Shown here piece by piece: positions 17,009-24,674 of a stretch of DNA of 64,000 bases; position 1 is the stretch's first letter; the number at the start of each line of letters is the position of its first letter. The notes beneath the pieces were generated by a model. It was not told the DNA's origin. It ran no database searches and saw nothing but the letters and a program-made list of their open reading frames with translations. Origin of the DNA: Arthrobacter sp. 35W (GTDB taxonomy: Bacteria > Actinomycetota > Actinomycetes > Actinomycetales > Micrococcaceae); the NCBI RefSeq assembly GCF_000482545.1, contig NZ_KI519455.1, positions 1,487,247-1,551,246 on the forward strand. Direction: 5' to 3'. The translations under genes and the position numbers were made by a program.

Positions 17009-18306
17009 AGAAATGCCTTTCCCTCGCCGCGGTAGGTTGCCACGGTGCCGTCCAGCCGCCCGCCGTCGAGCACGTGCAGCCCGTCCACGTGTTCGCACAC
17101 CTCGCCGGATTTCCCGTGGCGGAACCACACCTTGTCCCCGATGCGCAGGGCATCGGCGGCGGAGCCCCGCAGCGGCGTCTGGACCTCGCCCGCGCCCTCG
17201 GCGGCCAGCAGGGCGAGCCCGGCGGGATGCACGGGCGTTGGCGCCCTGCTTGGCCCCGTGGGTCCCGAGGCAATCCATCCGCCGCCCAGCACGGTGGCCA
17301 TGCCCGGTCCTGGCCGGCGCACCACCGGGAGGGCGAAGCCGACGGCGTGGGCCGGGCTGAAGCGCGAGTAGTGGTCGAAGAGCGTGGGGCCAAAGAGCCC
17401 CGAACCGGCAGCCAGTTCCGTCACGGAGGTGTCCGCCGCGGTCAGCTCCAGGCTTCCCGTCCCGCCGCCGTTGACGAACTCCAGCTCGGCAGCGCCGCCC
17501 ACCGCCGCCGCCACCGCCCGCCGTCGGTTTGCGAGTTCGGCCATCGAGGCGGCCTGGATCCGCCCCAGCACCGCCGCCTTCGCCGGGTTGGCGGGGTGGT
17601 CCGGCAGCCCCGCCACCTGGGCCTCGTAGGCCATCAGCCCCACCACCGTGAACAGCTGTGTGCCGCGGCGGGTCCGGCCGGCGGCGTTGAACGCCAGTGC
17701 CGCGGCGTCCTCCGCGGTGCGGACGGGGGAGCGGCGCACTCCAATGTGCGCCAGCGTGCGCCAGCCAAGGCGGGGCCGGTAGGAGGCATCCAGTTCCAGC
17801 GCCACCCGCAGCGGCCCACGCACCGGCAGTTCCGCCAGCACCGCCTCCATCCACTCCAACTGTTCCACGGAGTCCACCATCAGGGTGACCCGGCTCCGCA
17901 GCACATCGTCGCCGGCCAGCACCCGCAGCGCCGGGGCATCCGCCGTCGGATAGCCCACCAGCACATCGGCAAAGGCGCCGCTGGGGTCGGCGGCCAGCCA
18001 CAGCGCCTCGGGAAGGGTGTACGCCAGCAGCCCGGCAAAGCCATCCTGGGCCAGCACCGCCGCCAGCACGCCGCGGCTGCGGATGGACTTGGTGGCCACC
18101 CGGATGGTCTTCCCACCGGCCCGGCGCAGCAGGGAACCCGCGTTGAAGGAGAGGGCGGCGCGGTCCAGGATGGCCAGCGGCCCGGGCAGCTGGGCGCAGG
18201 CCGCGTCCGCGCGCACCCACGGGTCCGCGGGCGGACGGACGGCTGCTCCGCCGTCGTCGGCCACGGAACGCCCGCGGGCCAGTTCGGCGGGGGAAAGAGT
18301 CAGCAT
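17005..18306 (-). CDS. PLP-dependent amino acid deaminase/aldolase (alanine racemase-like N-terminal fold)
   Basis: 433 residues from the ATG at 18306, with GAAAGG eight bases ahead. The N-terminal part fits the fold-type III barrel of D-threonine aldolase and D-serine dehydratase: IRVATKSIRSRGVL holds the likely PLP lysine, ELDASYRPRLGWRTL and ELEFVNGGGTGSLE the phosphate-binding area. The C-terminal metal-binding cap is represented by FRHGKSGEVCEHVDGLHVL. Related actinobacterial genes are often annotated amino acid deaminase/aldolase and lie next to a lactone oxidase gene, as here, where the two overlap by GTGA. The substrate is unknown; action on a D- or beta-hydroxy amino acid is expected for the fold. 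Confidence 0.75.
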   Translation of the reverse strand: MLTLSPAELARGRSVADDGGAAVRPPADPWVRADAACAQLPGPLAILDRAALSFNAGSLLRRAGGKTIRVATKSIRSRGVLAAVLAQDGFAGLLAYTLPEALWLAADPSGAFADVLVGYPTADAPALRVLAGDDVLRSRVTLMVDSVEQLEWMEAVLAELPVRGPLRVALELDASYRPRLGWRTLAHIGVRRSPVRTAEDAAALAFNAAGRTRRGTQLFTVVGLMAYEAQVAGLPDHPANPAKAAVLGRIQAASMAELANRRRAVAAAVGGAAELEFVNGGGTGSLELTAADTSVTELAAGSGLFGPTLFDHYSRFSPAHAVGFALPVVRRPGPGMATVLGGGWIASGPTGPSRAPTPVHPAGLALLAAEGAGEVQTPLRGSAADALRIGDKVWFRHGKSGEVCEHVDGLHVLDGGRLDGTVATYRGEGKAFL

Positions 18307-18519
18307 CCAGGCACCTTTCGCGGCGGTTGAGGCCACTCTGCCACAGCCCAAAACCAAGTCAAGGACGGCCACGGCCCCGGTCCGGACGAATTGTTTCGGC
18401 GCACCCGGGGACATTCTTGACGGGCAGGAGCGAACCGGCAATAGTCACCAGTATGGGGACCGCGGAAGTTCCCCGGACAGCTGCCGCCAGGCAGTGCCCG
18501 CAGACGAAGGAGGCGCATC

Positions 18520-19533
18520 GTGAGCGACCATCCGGCCGACACAACGGCCAACCAGCCCGCCCCGCCCACCGGCATTGTGGTGGGCATCGACGGATCCGAG
18601 CAGAGCACCTGCGCCCTCATCTGGGCCGCCCGGGAAGCCGTGCGCCGCAAGAGCCCCCTGCACCTGGTGACCGCCTACAGCGTTCCCATCTTCGCCGCCT
18701 CCGGGCTGGACGGCGGCTACGCCACGGTGGATGACGACGTCATCCGTGAGGGCGCCGAATCGGTGGTCCGCGAGGCCGCCGCGAAGATTGCCGAGTACGA
18801 CGTCGAGATGGACGCCCGCGTGGAGAACGGCGACGCCGCAGGCGTGCTGCTGGACATGAGCGAAACCGCCGAGCTGCTGGTCTTTGGCTCGCGCGGCCGT
18901 GGCGGCTTTGTGGGCCGCCTGCTGGGATCCGTCAGCAGTGCGCTGCCGGCCCACTCCAAATGCCCCACGGTGACCATCCCGCTCAGCTGTGCACCGCGCC
19001 TGGGCGAGCCCGCCCCGGCCAAGCGCGAACGCGGCGACAAGCATCCCGACGTCCCCGTGGAGAACGTGGTCACCGTCGGCGTGGACGGATCGGCAACCGC
19101 CCGGATGGCCGTCCTGGCCGCCGCCGAGCAGGCAGAACGGGCCGGCCGCACGCTGCGGGTCATCTGCGCCATTCCGCCCTACAGCGGCTCGCTGGCCTGG
19201 ATCCCCGCCCCGCTGGACCGCGAGGCCCTGTTTGCGGACATCAAGGTCCAGCTCGACGCCGGTGCCGCCTGGCTGCGCAGCCACTTCCCGAACCTGCCGA
19301 TGGACGTCCAGCTGGTGGACGGTCCTCCGGTGGAGGTGCTGATCGACGCCACCCGTTCCTCGGAGCTGGTGGTGCTGGGTACGCGCGGCCGCGGCGGATT
19401 CGCCGGCATGCTGCTCGGCTCCACCACCGACGGCGTGCTCCACCACGCCAAGGGCCCTGTCATGGTGGTCAAGGACATCGAGGATCCGCGGCTGGCGGAC
19501 CGGGAGTCCTTCGGGCCGATGCTTGAGGCCTAG
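18520..19533 (+). CDS. Universal stress protein with two UspA domains
   Basis: 337 residues from a GTG with GAAGGAGG upstream. Two UspA domains follow each other (about residues 18-155 and 180-322). Each begins with a VGIDGS or VGVDGS strand and ends in the ATP-binding GSRGRGGFVGRLLGSVS or GTRGRGGFAGMLLGSTT motif, so both halves should bind ATP. Tandem Usp proteins are common in actinobacteria and are linked to stasis, low oxygen and general stress. The gene stands alone. Its last codons and stop are copied in a 25-bp tandem repeat just downstream. Confidence 0.92.
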   Translation: MSDHPADTTANQPAPPTGIVVGIDGSEQSTCALIWAAREAVRRKSPLHLVTAYSVPIFAASGLDGGYATVDDDVIREGAESVVREAAAKIAEYDVEMDARVENGDAAGVLLDMSETAELLVFGSRGRGGFVGRLLGSVSSALPAHSKCPTVTIPLSCAPRLGEPAPAKRERGDKHPDVPVENVVTVGVDGSATARMAVLAAAEQAERAGRTLRVICAIPPYSGSLAWIPAPLDREALFADIKVQLDAGAAWLRSHFPNLPMDVQLVDGPPVEVLIDATRSSELVVLGTRGRGGFAGMLLGSTTDGVLHHAKGPVMVVKDIEDPRLADRESFGPMLEA

Positions 19534-19568
19534 AGGGCTCCACATGCTTGAGGCCTAGAGGGCTCCAC
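19519..19568. repeat. 25-bp tandem duplication across the Usp stop codon
   Basis: Two perfect adjacent 25-bp copies (19519-19543 and 19544-19568) begin ATGCTTGAGGCCTAG. The first holds the last three sense codons and the stop of the Usp gene; the second repeats them in the 3' untranslated region. It looks like a recent slippage duplication with no effect on the protein. Confidence 0.9.
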
Positions 19569-19580
19569 AGCAACGACGAC

Positions 19581-19609
19581 GGCGGCCGCCCCGGTTGGGG
19601 CGGCCGCCG
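19581..19609. terminator. Terminator between Usp and NlpC/P60 genes
   Basis: A GC-only stem, GGCGGCCGCCCC against GGGGCGGCCGCC, with a short GTT-type loop lies between the convergent genes and is followed by CTTTGCG. It can serve both directions. Confidence 0.75.
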
Positions 19610-19629
19610 CTTTGCGTGCTGGGGTGTGC

Positions 19630-21159
19630 CTAGTAGCGGGCCGCCTGCGGATACAGGCCGGTCATCCACGACAACGGCGTGACCAGGATGCCGTCGTCCG
19701 GGTTCATCGCGTGGACCACCTGGCCGCCGCCAATGTAGATGGCAATGTGGGTGAAGTTTCCGCCGCCGAGGTCGTTGAAGACCAACAGGTCCCCGTACTG
19801 CATCTGGCTCAGGGGAACCCTGACCGGGGCGCCCCAAAATTGGTCGGTTCCGCCGCGTGCCACGTTGACGCCCGCTGCTGCGAAGGCCTTGTAGACCAGG
19901 CCGGAGCAGTCGTAGCCGGGGTTGCCGATGCCGCCCCACTGGTACGCACCGCCCATCTTGGACAGGGCGAAGTTCACCATCACCGAGGTGTTGAAGCCCG
20001 CGGGCGGTGCCGGCGGGTCCGGAGCGGCCACGGGCGGCTGTACGGGCGGCGGCTGGACGACGGGCGGGGGCAGCGGTGCCGGCTCCTCGGGCTTCGGCGC
20101 AACGACGGGGGGCTGCGGCGTGGTGCCGCCGGTGTTCCCGCCACCTCCGGAGCCGCCGGTGTTCCCACTGCCGCCCGTGTTGCCGTTCCCGGAGCCGCCG
20201 TTTCCGCCGCCGCCCGTGTTGCCGTTCCCGGAGCCGCCGTTTCCGCCGCCGGAGGGGGCCGGGGGCTGCGGAGTGTTGGCCGAGTTGGCGATCTGCTCCG
20301 CCAGCGCAGCCTCGCGCTTCTTCTGCTCCAGGGCCGCCACACGGGCGTCCTCGAGTTCCACGGTGGTGTTGTTCAAAGTGGCCAGCTTGGCCAGCACGTC
20401 CGCGCGCTGCTTGGCGTTGCCATCCACCACGGCACGCTGGGCGGACATGGCGGACTCGGCCGTGGCACGGGCGGCTTCGGCGGTTCTGGCGGCGTCGTCG
20501 GCGGCCTGCTGTGCCGCCTCGGCAGCGGCCCGCAGGGACCCCGACGCCTCGGCTGCAGCCTCGGCGGTGGCGTAGGTGCGGCTGCGCGTCTGGCTCAGCG
20601 CCATCAACGTGGAGGCCTGGTAGAGGGCATCGCCGGATCCGGACCCGCCCATCACCGTCTGGACGCTGGGGTTCATGCCGCCGGTCTTGTACAGGCTGCC
20701 GGCCAGCTGGCCCACCTGCGACTTCGCCTTGTCATAGCCCTTGGCCGCGGCATCGGCGGCGGCATGGGCGGCCTCGGCGGCCAGACGGCGGCTGTCCGCG
20801 GCCAGGATGGCATTGGAGTAGGCATCGTTGGCGCGCATGGAGTTGGCCATGCTGCCCTGCAGCGTCGTCGTGGCCTCGGACAGGATGGCTTCCATCTTGG
20901 CGGCCTCGGCCGCTGCAGCAGCCTCGCTCGACTTGGCCTTCGCGATGTCATCATCCGATGGGATGGCCGGGCTCGCCGGCTGCACAGCCGGGAAGGGTGC
21001 GGCGGGAATTGCCGCGACGGCGGGGGCCATGAACGTGCCGGCGAGCAGCGCGGCGCAGGCGAGGGCGGCGGTGCCAGTGCCCGCGGCACGGCGGAGGAAC
21101 GCCACGGCAGGCTGGGCCGGGGACTCGGAGCCAGAAGGCTGGCGCGGCACCATCGTCAT
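19630..21159 (-). CDS. Secreted NlpC/P60 peptidoglycan endopeptidase with coiled-coil N-terminus
   Basis: 509 residues. A signal sequence (about residues 1-48) precedes a long Ala/Glu-rich helical, probably coiled-coil region (about 60-280), a Gly/Asn and Pro-rich linker (about 290-385) and a C-terminal NlpC/P60 domain (from about 388). The catalytic Cys418 lies in GYDCSGLVYKAF, His471 in FTHIAIYIG and a third polar residue, His483, in VVHAMNP. It should cut stem peptides in cell-wall peptidoglycan, like RipA and PcsB-type enzymes whose coiled coil keeps the enzyme inactive until bound by a partner. The ATG at 21159 is chosen because the signal peptide follows it; 21153 is also possible. Confidence 0.88.
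   Translation of the reverse strand: MTMVPRQPSGSESPAQPAVAFLRRAAGTGTAALACAALLAGTFMAPAVAAIPAAPFPAVQPASPAIPSDDDIAKAKSSEAAAAAEAAKMEAILSEATTTLQGSMANSMRANDAYSNAILAADSRRLAAEAAHAAADAAAKGYDKAKSQVGQLAGSLYKTGGMNPSVQTVMGGSGSGDALYQASTLMALSQTRSRTYATAEAAAEASGSLRAAAEAAQQAADDAARTAEAARATAESAMSAQRAVVDGNAKQRADVLAKLATLNNTTVELEDARVAALEQKKREAALAEQIANSANTPQPPAPSGGGNGGSGNGNTGGGGNGGSGNGNTGGSGNTGGSGGGGNTGGTTPQPPVVAPKPEEPAPLPPPVVQPPPVQPPVAAPDPPAPPAGFNTSVMVNFALSKMGGAYQWGGIGNPGYDCSGLVYKAFAAAGVNVARGGTDQFWGAPVRVPLSQMQYGDLLVFNDLGGGNFTHIAIYIGGGQVVHAMNPDDGILVTPLSWMTGLYPQAARY
20177..20252. repeat. 39-bp tandem repeat in the linker of the NlpC/P60 gene
   Basis: Two nearly perfect 39-bp units (first 20177-20215, second from 20216) encode the Gly/Asn/Ser-rich GGNGGSGNGNTGG linker between the coiled coil and the catalytic domain. 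Copy number may vary between strains without shifting the frame. Confidence 0.8.
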
Positions 21160-21262
21160 AGGAGAGACCTCACTGCTGATTCTTCGGGGAATGCACCTGC
21201 CTGCCACCGAGGGCGGGCAGACAGGCGCCGGGCCGGGCGGCTGCACTTCCACGTCAGCCTTG

Positions 21263-21292
21263 AATCTACGGTCACTTTTGTCACTTTGGCAA
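21263..21292 (-). promoter_or_regulatory. Candidate promoter of the NlpC/P60 gene
   Basis: On the minus strand TTGCCA (21287-21292) and TAGATT (21263-21268) are separated by 18 bases, a good sigma-70 type fit. The spacer contains the direct repeat AAAGTGACA/AAAGTGACC. The transcript leader would be about 100 nt, with a CCTGTCTGCC/GGCAGGCAGG stem. Confidence 0.5.
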
Positions 21293-21362
21293 CACAGGAA
21301 ACACCCTTCACATGAATAACAACAGTGTCATTCCGCGGCGGGCGTGGGACAGTGGCCGGGTC

Positions 21363-21770
21363 CTAGTCCCAGCCCAGCTCGTGGAGGCGGTCGTCGCTGA
21401 TGCCGAAGTGGTGGGCGATCTCGTGGACCACCGTGACCATCACCTCTTCGACCACCTCATCGCGGGAGGTGCAGATGTCCAGGATGGCGTCCCGGTAGAT
21501 GGTGATCCGATCCGGCAGGGAGCCCGCGGCCCACCATGAGTCACGCTCCGTCAGCGGTGTTCCCTCATACAGCCCCAGCAGCACCGTGTCCGGATCTTCG
21601 CCGGGTCCGGGCTGGTAGCGCTCCTCGATGAAGACCACCACATTGTCCATGGCCCGGCGCAGGTCCTCCGGAATGCCGTCCAGGGCAAGCTCCACGGCCT
21701 TGTCGAACTCGTTCTCGGTCATGGAAAACGGCGCCGATGCGGGCTCCGGTGCGTGGGGATCGTCGCTCAT
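21363..21770 (-). CDS. Small metallopeptidase family protein (minimal zincin)
   Basis: 135 residues. VTVVHEIAHHFGISD is an HExxHxxGxxD zinc site (His116, Glu117, His120, Asp126). The surrounding EERYQPGPGEDPDTVLLGLYEGTPLTERD and DRITIYRDAI are characteristic of a widespread actinobacterial family of minimal cytosolic zincins with unknown substrates. It is a single gene between the NlpC/P60 gene and the tRNA cluster. Confidence 0.85.
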   Translation of the reverse strand: MSDDPHAPEPASAPFSMTENEFDKAVELALDGIPEDLRRAMDNVVVFIEERYQPGPGEDPDTVLLGLYEGTPLTERDSWWAAGSLPDRITIYRDAILDICTSRDEVVEEVMVTVVHEIAHHFGISDDRLHELGWD

Positions 21771-21827
21771 GGGACCAGCGTAGCGCCGGGGATTGAAGCG
21801 GCTGCAGGACCGTCGATTGTGCTCGTT

Positions 21828-21856
21828 TTGTATATTTCGGATTTAGGCCCTATAGT
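21828..21856 (+). promoter_or_regulatory. Promoter of the tRNA-Glu/Asp/Phe cluster
   Basis: TTGTAT (21828-21833) and TATAGT (21851-21856) are 17 bases apart, a near-ideal sigma-70 pair in a locally AT-rich stretch about 55 bases before tRNA-Glu. Confidence 0.7.
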
Positions 21857-21912
21857 TTTTGGAGTCCACTTCGGGAGGACGCGGGAAGCCGCGGACGATC
21901 AAAAGTGACGAT

Positions 21913-21985
21913 GCCCCCATCGTCTAGCGGCCTAGGACACCGCCCTTTCACGGCGGCGGCACGGGTTCGAATCCCGTTGGGGGTA
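21913..21985 (+). tRNA. tRNA-Glu (anticodon UUC)
   Basis: A 73-nt cloverleaf starting GCCCCCATCGTCTAGCGG, with anticodon loop CTTTCAC between CCGCC and GGCGG and a standard T-loop GGGTTCGAATCCC. The acceptor stem closes with a G-U pair; CCA is not encoded. Confidence 0.97.
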
Positions 21986-22117
21986 CGCATGAGCCAAAAG
22001 CTCAAGCAATCATTCGAGTAAAACCGAGTGGTAAAAACAGTCCGAAAAGACTGGTACGATATAACTCGTGAAAATCACGGAAACGTGAATGGAACGAATT
22101 ATGGAAATACACAGCAA

Positions 22118-22191
22118 GGCCCTGTAGCGCAGTTGGTTAGCGCGCCGCCCTGTCACGGCGGAGGTCGCGGGTTCGAGTCCCGTCAGGGTCG
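22118..22191 (+). tRNA. tRNA-Asp (anticodon GUC)
   Basis: A 74-nt cloverleaf starting GGCCCTGTAGCGCAGTTGG, with anticodon loop CTGTCAC, T-loop GGGTTCGAGTCCC and discriminator G, as expected for tRNA-Asp. It lies about 130 bases after tRNA-Glu. Confidence 0.97.
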
Positions 22192-22239
22192 CTTTGATCT
22201 CTTGGAGAAATCCGGGTGGTCATGGTGACCAGTTCACCA

Positions 22240-22315
22240 GGCTCTGTAGCTCAGTTGGTAGAGCGTTCGACTGAAAATCGAAAGGTCACCGGATCGACGC
22301 CGGTCGGAGCCACCA
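22240..22315 (+). tRNA. tRNA-Phe (anticodon GAA) with CCA, unusual T-loop
   Basis: A 73-nt cloverleaf plus encoded CCA (22313-22315). The anticodon loop is CTGAAAA on a TCGA stem. The T arm reads CCGG-ATCGACG-CCGG, so the position normally filled by the almost invariant T54 is A. Everything else is regular, and this is the only tRNA-Phe seen here. Confidence 0.95.
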
Positions 22316-22318
22316 GCT

Positions 22319-22356
22319 AAAAGATCCCTTCATTCTTTGCGAATGAGGGGATCTTT
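22319..22356 (+). terminator. Terminator of the tRNA cluster
   Basis: AAAAGATCCC and GGGGATCTTTT form a stem with an extended inner part (TTCATTC against GAATGAG) directly after tRNA-Phe, ending in T4. Confidence 0.9.
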
Positions 22357-22458
22357 TCGCTTAACACCACATTCTCCGGGGCTGGGCACGCACCCGCCCC
22401 CGGCGTAGCGTGTGAGATGGCCATGCCCGGGGTGTGGCGTAGAAACCTAGGGGCGGTC

Positions 22459-22917
22459 ATGAGATCTTCAACACACAAGCGAGTGGTGGCGCTGGGCGTT
22501 GCCGCGGTCCTGGCCCTGAGCGGCTGTTCGCTGCTCCCCGGATCGCCGCCGGGCTCCAAGGCCACCGGCACGGGCACCAGCCAAAGCGCAGCCGCCGGTT
22601 CAACGAGTGGATCGACGGCCGGTTCGACGCCGGCCGACCCCACCGCCTGCCTGTCCGTGGCCGGCGTGCTGGCCGGTGTCTCCTTCCTTCCGCTCAGTGC
22701 GGCCCTGGGCGCCGTCGGGCCCGAAGATGTGGAAAAGGCCAAGGCCAGCATCAACGAGGCCATGGGCCAGGTCCCTGAGGAGTTGAAGCCCGATTTCGCC
22801 AAGCTCTCCGCTGTGGTGGAGTCGATGGGCACCGATCTGGCCAAGTTCGACAGTGCCGCCTATGAGGAGGCCGTGAAACCGATCACCACCTGGCTTGAGG
22901 TCAACTGCGGCGGCTAG
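22459..22917 (+). CDS. Small lipoprotein of unknown function
   Basis: 152 residues from the ATG at 22459, which has AGGGGCGG close by. The N-terminus is a lipoprotein signal with lipobox LSGC (cysteine near residue 23), followed by a Ser/Thr/Gly linker and a compact, mostly helical domain (VAGVLAGVSFLPLSAALGAVGPEDVEKAKASINEAMGQVPEEL in part). No known domain is recognised. It stands between the tRNA cluster and the Asp23 operon, and may be an envelope protein of that neighbourhood, though this is only position. Confidence 0.7.
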   Translation: MRSSTHKRVVALGVAAVLALSGCSLLPGSPPGSKATGTGTSQSAAAGSTSGSTAGSTPADPTACLSVAGVLAGVSFLPLSAALGAVGPEDVEKAKASINEAMGQVPEELKPDFAKLSAVVESMGTDLAKFDSAAYEEAVKPITTWLEVNCGG

Positions 22918-23006
22918 CAACACCCCAACAGTCCCGGCCCGCCGCGTTGCCCGCCACGGTGTCCCTGCATAGGGTTACGGTAGGGACAACAGAAAGGGCG
23001 TGCCAG

Positions 23007-23531
23007 ATGCTCGGGCCAGACCAGTCGCAGGAAGCCACGGGACGCACCGTCATAGCGGAGGCCGCCGTGGCCAAGGTGGCAGCCATGGCCGCCCGAAGCG
23101 TGGACGGGGTCCATGCGCTGGGCACCGGTGCCGCACGGTCCATCGGAGCCATCCGCGATGTTGTCGGTGCCAGCGACCTCGCCCAGGGTGTCCGCGTCGA
23201 GGTGGGCGAGACCCAGGTGGCGGTGGACATCAACATGGTGGCCCAGTACGGCAAGCCGCTGCAGCAATTGGCCAACGCCGTCCGCGCCGCCGTCTACGCC
23301 GCCGTCCAGGATCTGGTGGGGCTGGACGTCATCGAGGTCAACATCGAGATCAACGATGTCCACGTTGGCCCCGTCGACGCCGAGAAGCAGGCCCCGAGGC
23401 CCCGGCTGAGTGAACGTTTGGGTGTGTCACGCCCCGCACCCGCCGGCCAGACGACGTCCGCCGCTGCGGAAACGGCTGCAGAGGCCGCCACGGCGGACGT
23501 GCTTTCCATCCACAAGGGGGACCAGCCATGA
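23007..23531 (+). CDS. Asp23/Gls24 family envelope-stress protein
   Basis: 174 residues from the ATG at 23007, with AAAGGG about ten bases ahead. TVIAEAAVAKVAAMAARSVDGVHALG, RVEVGETQVAVDINMVAQYGKPL and VIEVNIEINDVHV are the consecutive blocks of the Asp23/Gls24 (DUF322) fold. An Ala/Pro-rich tail follows. Such proteins gather at the membrane through AmaP-type anchors and are induced by alkaline or cell-wall stress. It begins an operon in which each following gene overlaps the previous stop by ATGA or GTGA. Confidence 0.88.
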   Translation: MLGPDQSQEATGRTVIAEAAVAKVAAMAARSVDGVHALGTGAARSIGAIRDVVGASDLAQGVRVEVGETQVAVDINMVAQYGKPLQQLANAVRAAVYAAVQDLVGLDVIEVNIEINDVHVGPVDAEKQAPRPRLSERLGVSRPAPAGQTTSAAAETAAEAATADVLSIHKGDQP

Positions 23532-23719
23532 ACCTGACACTTGCCGGCATCGCCATCGGTGCCTTTCTGGCCTTCATGGCCTTCAGTTTCGGCTTCTGGG
23601 GGTTCCTGATCGCCGCCATCTTCATGGGTGCCGGGGCGCTCGTGGGGCGCGCCGCCAGCGGAAAGATGCAGTGGCGCAGCGTCCTTGACGCCATCACCGG
23701 CCGGCGTTCGTCGTCGTGA
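23528..23719 (+). CDS. Small membrane protein of the Asp23 operon (DUF2273-like)
   Basis: 63 residues with two membrane helices (IAIGAFLAFMAFSFGFWGFLIAAIF in part) and a basic C-terminus. Its ATG overlaps the TGA of the Asp23 gene (ATGA). Small proteins of the DUF2273 kind usually occur between Asp23 and AmaP genes and probably help anchor the complex. Confidence 0.8.
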   Translation: MNLTLAGIAIGAFLAFMAFSFGFWGFLIAAIFMGAGALVGRAASGKMQWRSVLDAITGRRSSS

Positions 23720-24102
23720 CAGCAGCCCCCGACGTCGCCGGTTCATCGGTTCTGGAACTGGCCGGCCACAACCGCATCAGCACCCAGGCCCTGACCTCCG
23801 TGGCGCAGGCCGCCGCGGCCCAGACGCTGGGTGTGTCGGCATCCGATGTCCGTGCCAGCTGGGCCGACGACGCCGGGCTCCTGGCGCTCTCGCTCGCCCT
23901 GCCCATCGGCATTCCACCGCTGGGCGAGGTTGCCCGTGATCCGCGGCGCGTGGAGCGCACCGGCGGCAGCGTGCTGGACCGCGCCGTGGCAGCCAAGGCC
24001 ACCATCCTCGCCCTGGTCCAGGAGCTCACCGGCTCGCGCCTGAGCCGGGTGGACATCCGCATCACAGGCATCCGCACCACGAGGGGAGGCCGCGTCCTGT
24101 GA
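23716..24102 (+). CDS. Second Asp23/Gls24-like protein
   Basis: 128 residues. The start is a GTG that overlaps the TGA of the small membrane protein. The layout (RISTQALTSVAQAAAAQTLGV, then a central strand pair, then LSRVDIRITGI) is that of a short, diverged Asp23/DUF322 domain. Lacking a signal or helix, it is expected in the cytosol next to the membrane anchors encoded on either side. Confidence 0.7.
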   Translation: MTAAPDVAGSSVLELAGHNRISTQALTSVAQAAAAQTLGVSASDVRASWADDAGLLALSLALPIGIPPLGEVARDPRRVERTGGSVLDRAVAAKATILALVQELTGSRLSRVDIRITGIRTTRGGRVL

Positions 24103-24674
24103 CAGCGTCGATGGAGCGCATCCTGCGCCGTGAAATGCATTCCTCCCGGGCGCCGCTGGCCGGCTTGGCGGCCACGGTGGTGGCCCTGTTGGCCATCTAC
24201 ATCCTGCTTGAGGCCGTGCTGCGGGCCGTGGGCCAGCCGCCGTGGCTCGTGGATCCGCTCGCCGCCGCCACGAATCTGGCCAGCCTGCCGGCGGGGGTTT
24301 CGCCGCTGCTGCTGGGCCTCATCGGCGCCGTCGTGATGCTGGTGGGTCTTGTCTTTGTCCTGAACGCCATACTGCCCGGCCGCCGCGCCCGCCACGCCAT
24401 TGCCAACCCGCGCGCCGCCGTCGTGGTCGATGACGAGGTGGTGGCCTCGGCCCTGGCCCGGCGCGCCCGGCTGGCCGCCGGCGTCACGCGGGAGCAGGTG
24501 ATGGTGGTGGTCTCGAGGAACCTCGTGCAGGTGAACGTCCGCCCGACCTCGGGCATCCCGCTGGATGGGGACACCGTGCGCACCGCCGTCGAAGATGAAC
24601 TTGATGCGATGGAGCTGCTGCCCCGCCCGGTGGTCCGTGTGGCCCTGGCTCCGATGGGCGTGGTGGGCGTATGA
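24099..24674 (+). CDS. Membrane protein of the Asp23 operon (DUF6286-like)
   Basis: 191 residues, GTG start overlapping the previous stop. It has two membrane helices (about 20-45 and 70-92) and a C-terminal cytosolic domain with RARLAAGVTREQVMVVVSRN and VRVALAPMGV, which matches the actinobacterial DUF6286 pattern. Its place between two Asp23-type genes and the AmaP-like gene suggests a structural part of the same envelope complex. Confidence 0.7.
   Translation: MTASMERILRREMHSSRAPLAGLAATVVALLAIYILLEAVLRAVGQPPWLVDPLAAATNLASLPAGVSPLLLGLIGAVVMLVGLVFVLNAILPGRRARHAIANPRAAVVVDDEVVASALARRARLAAGVTREQVMVVVSRNLVQVNVRPTSGIPLDGDTVRTAVEDELDAMELLPRPVVRVALAPMGVVGV

Noticed and set aside
15965-18220. A single large fused protein joining the PLP enzyme and oxidase regions
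   Set aside because: The first third is out-of-frame translation of the PLP-enzyme gene; the real oxidase start is the GTG at 17008 that overlaps the upstream stop.
21160-21262. c-di-AMP riboswitch ahead of the NlpC/P60 gene
   Set aside because: Expected from other actinobacterial cell-wall hydrolase genes, but the conserved core segments could not be found by eye.
22028-22228. Small open frame across the tRNA region
   Set aside because: It runs through the tRNA-Asp gene and has no ribosome site or protein-like features.
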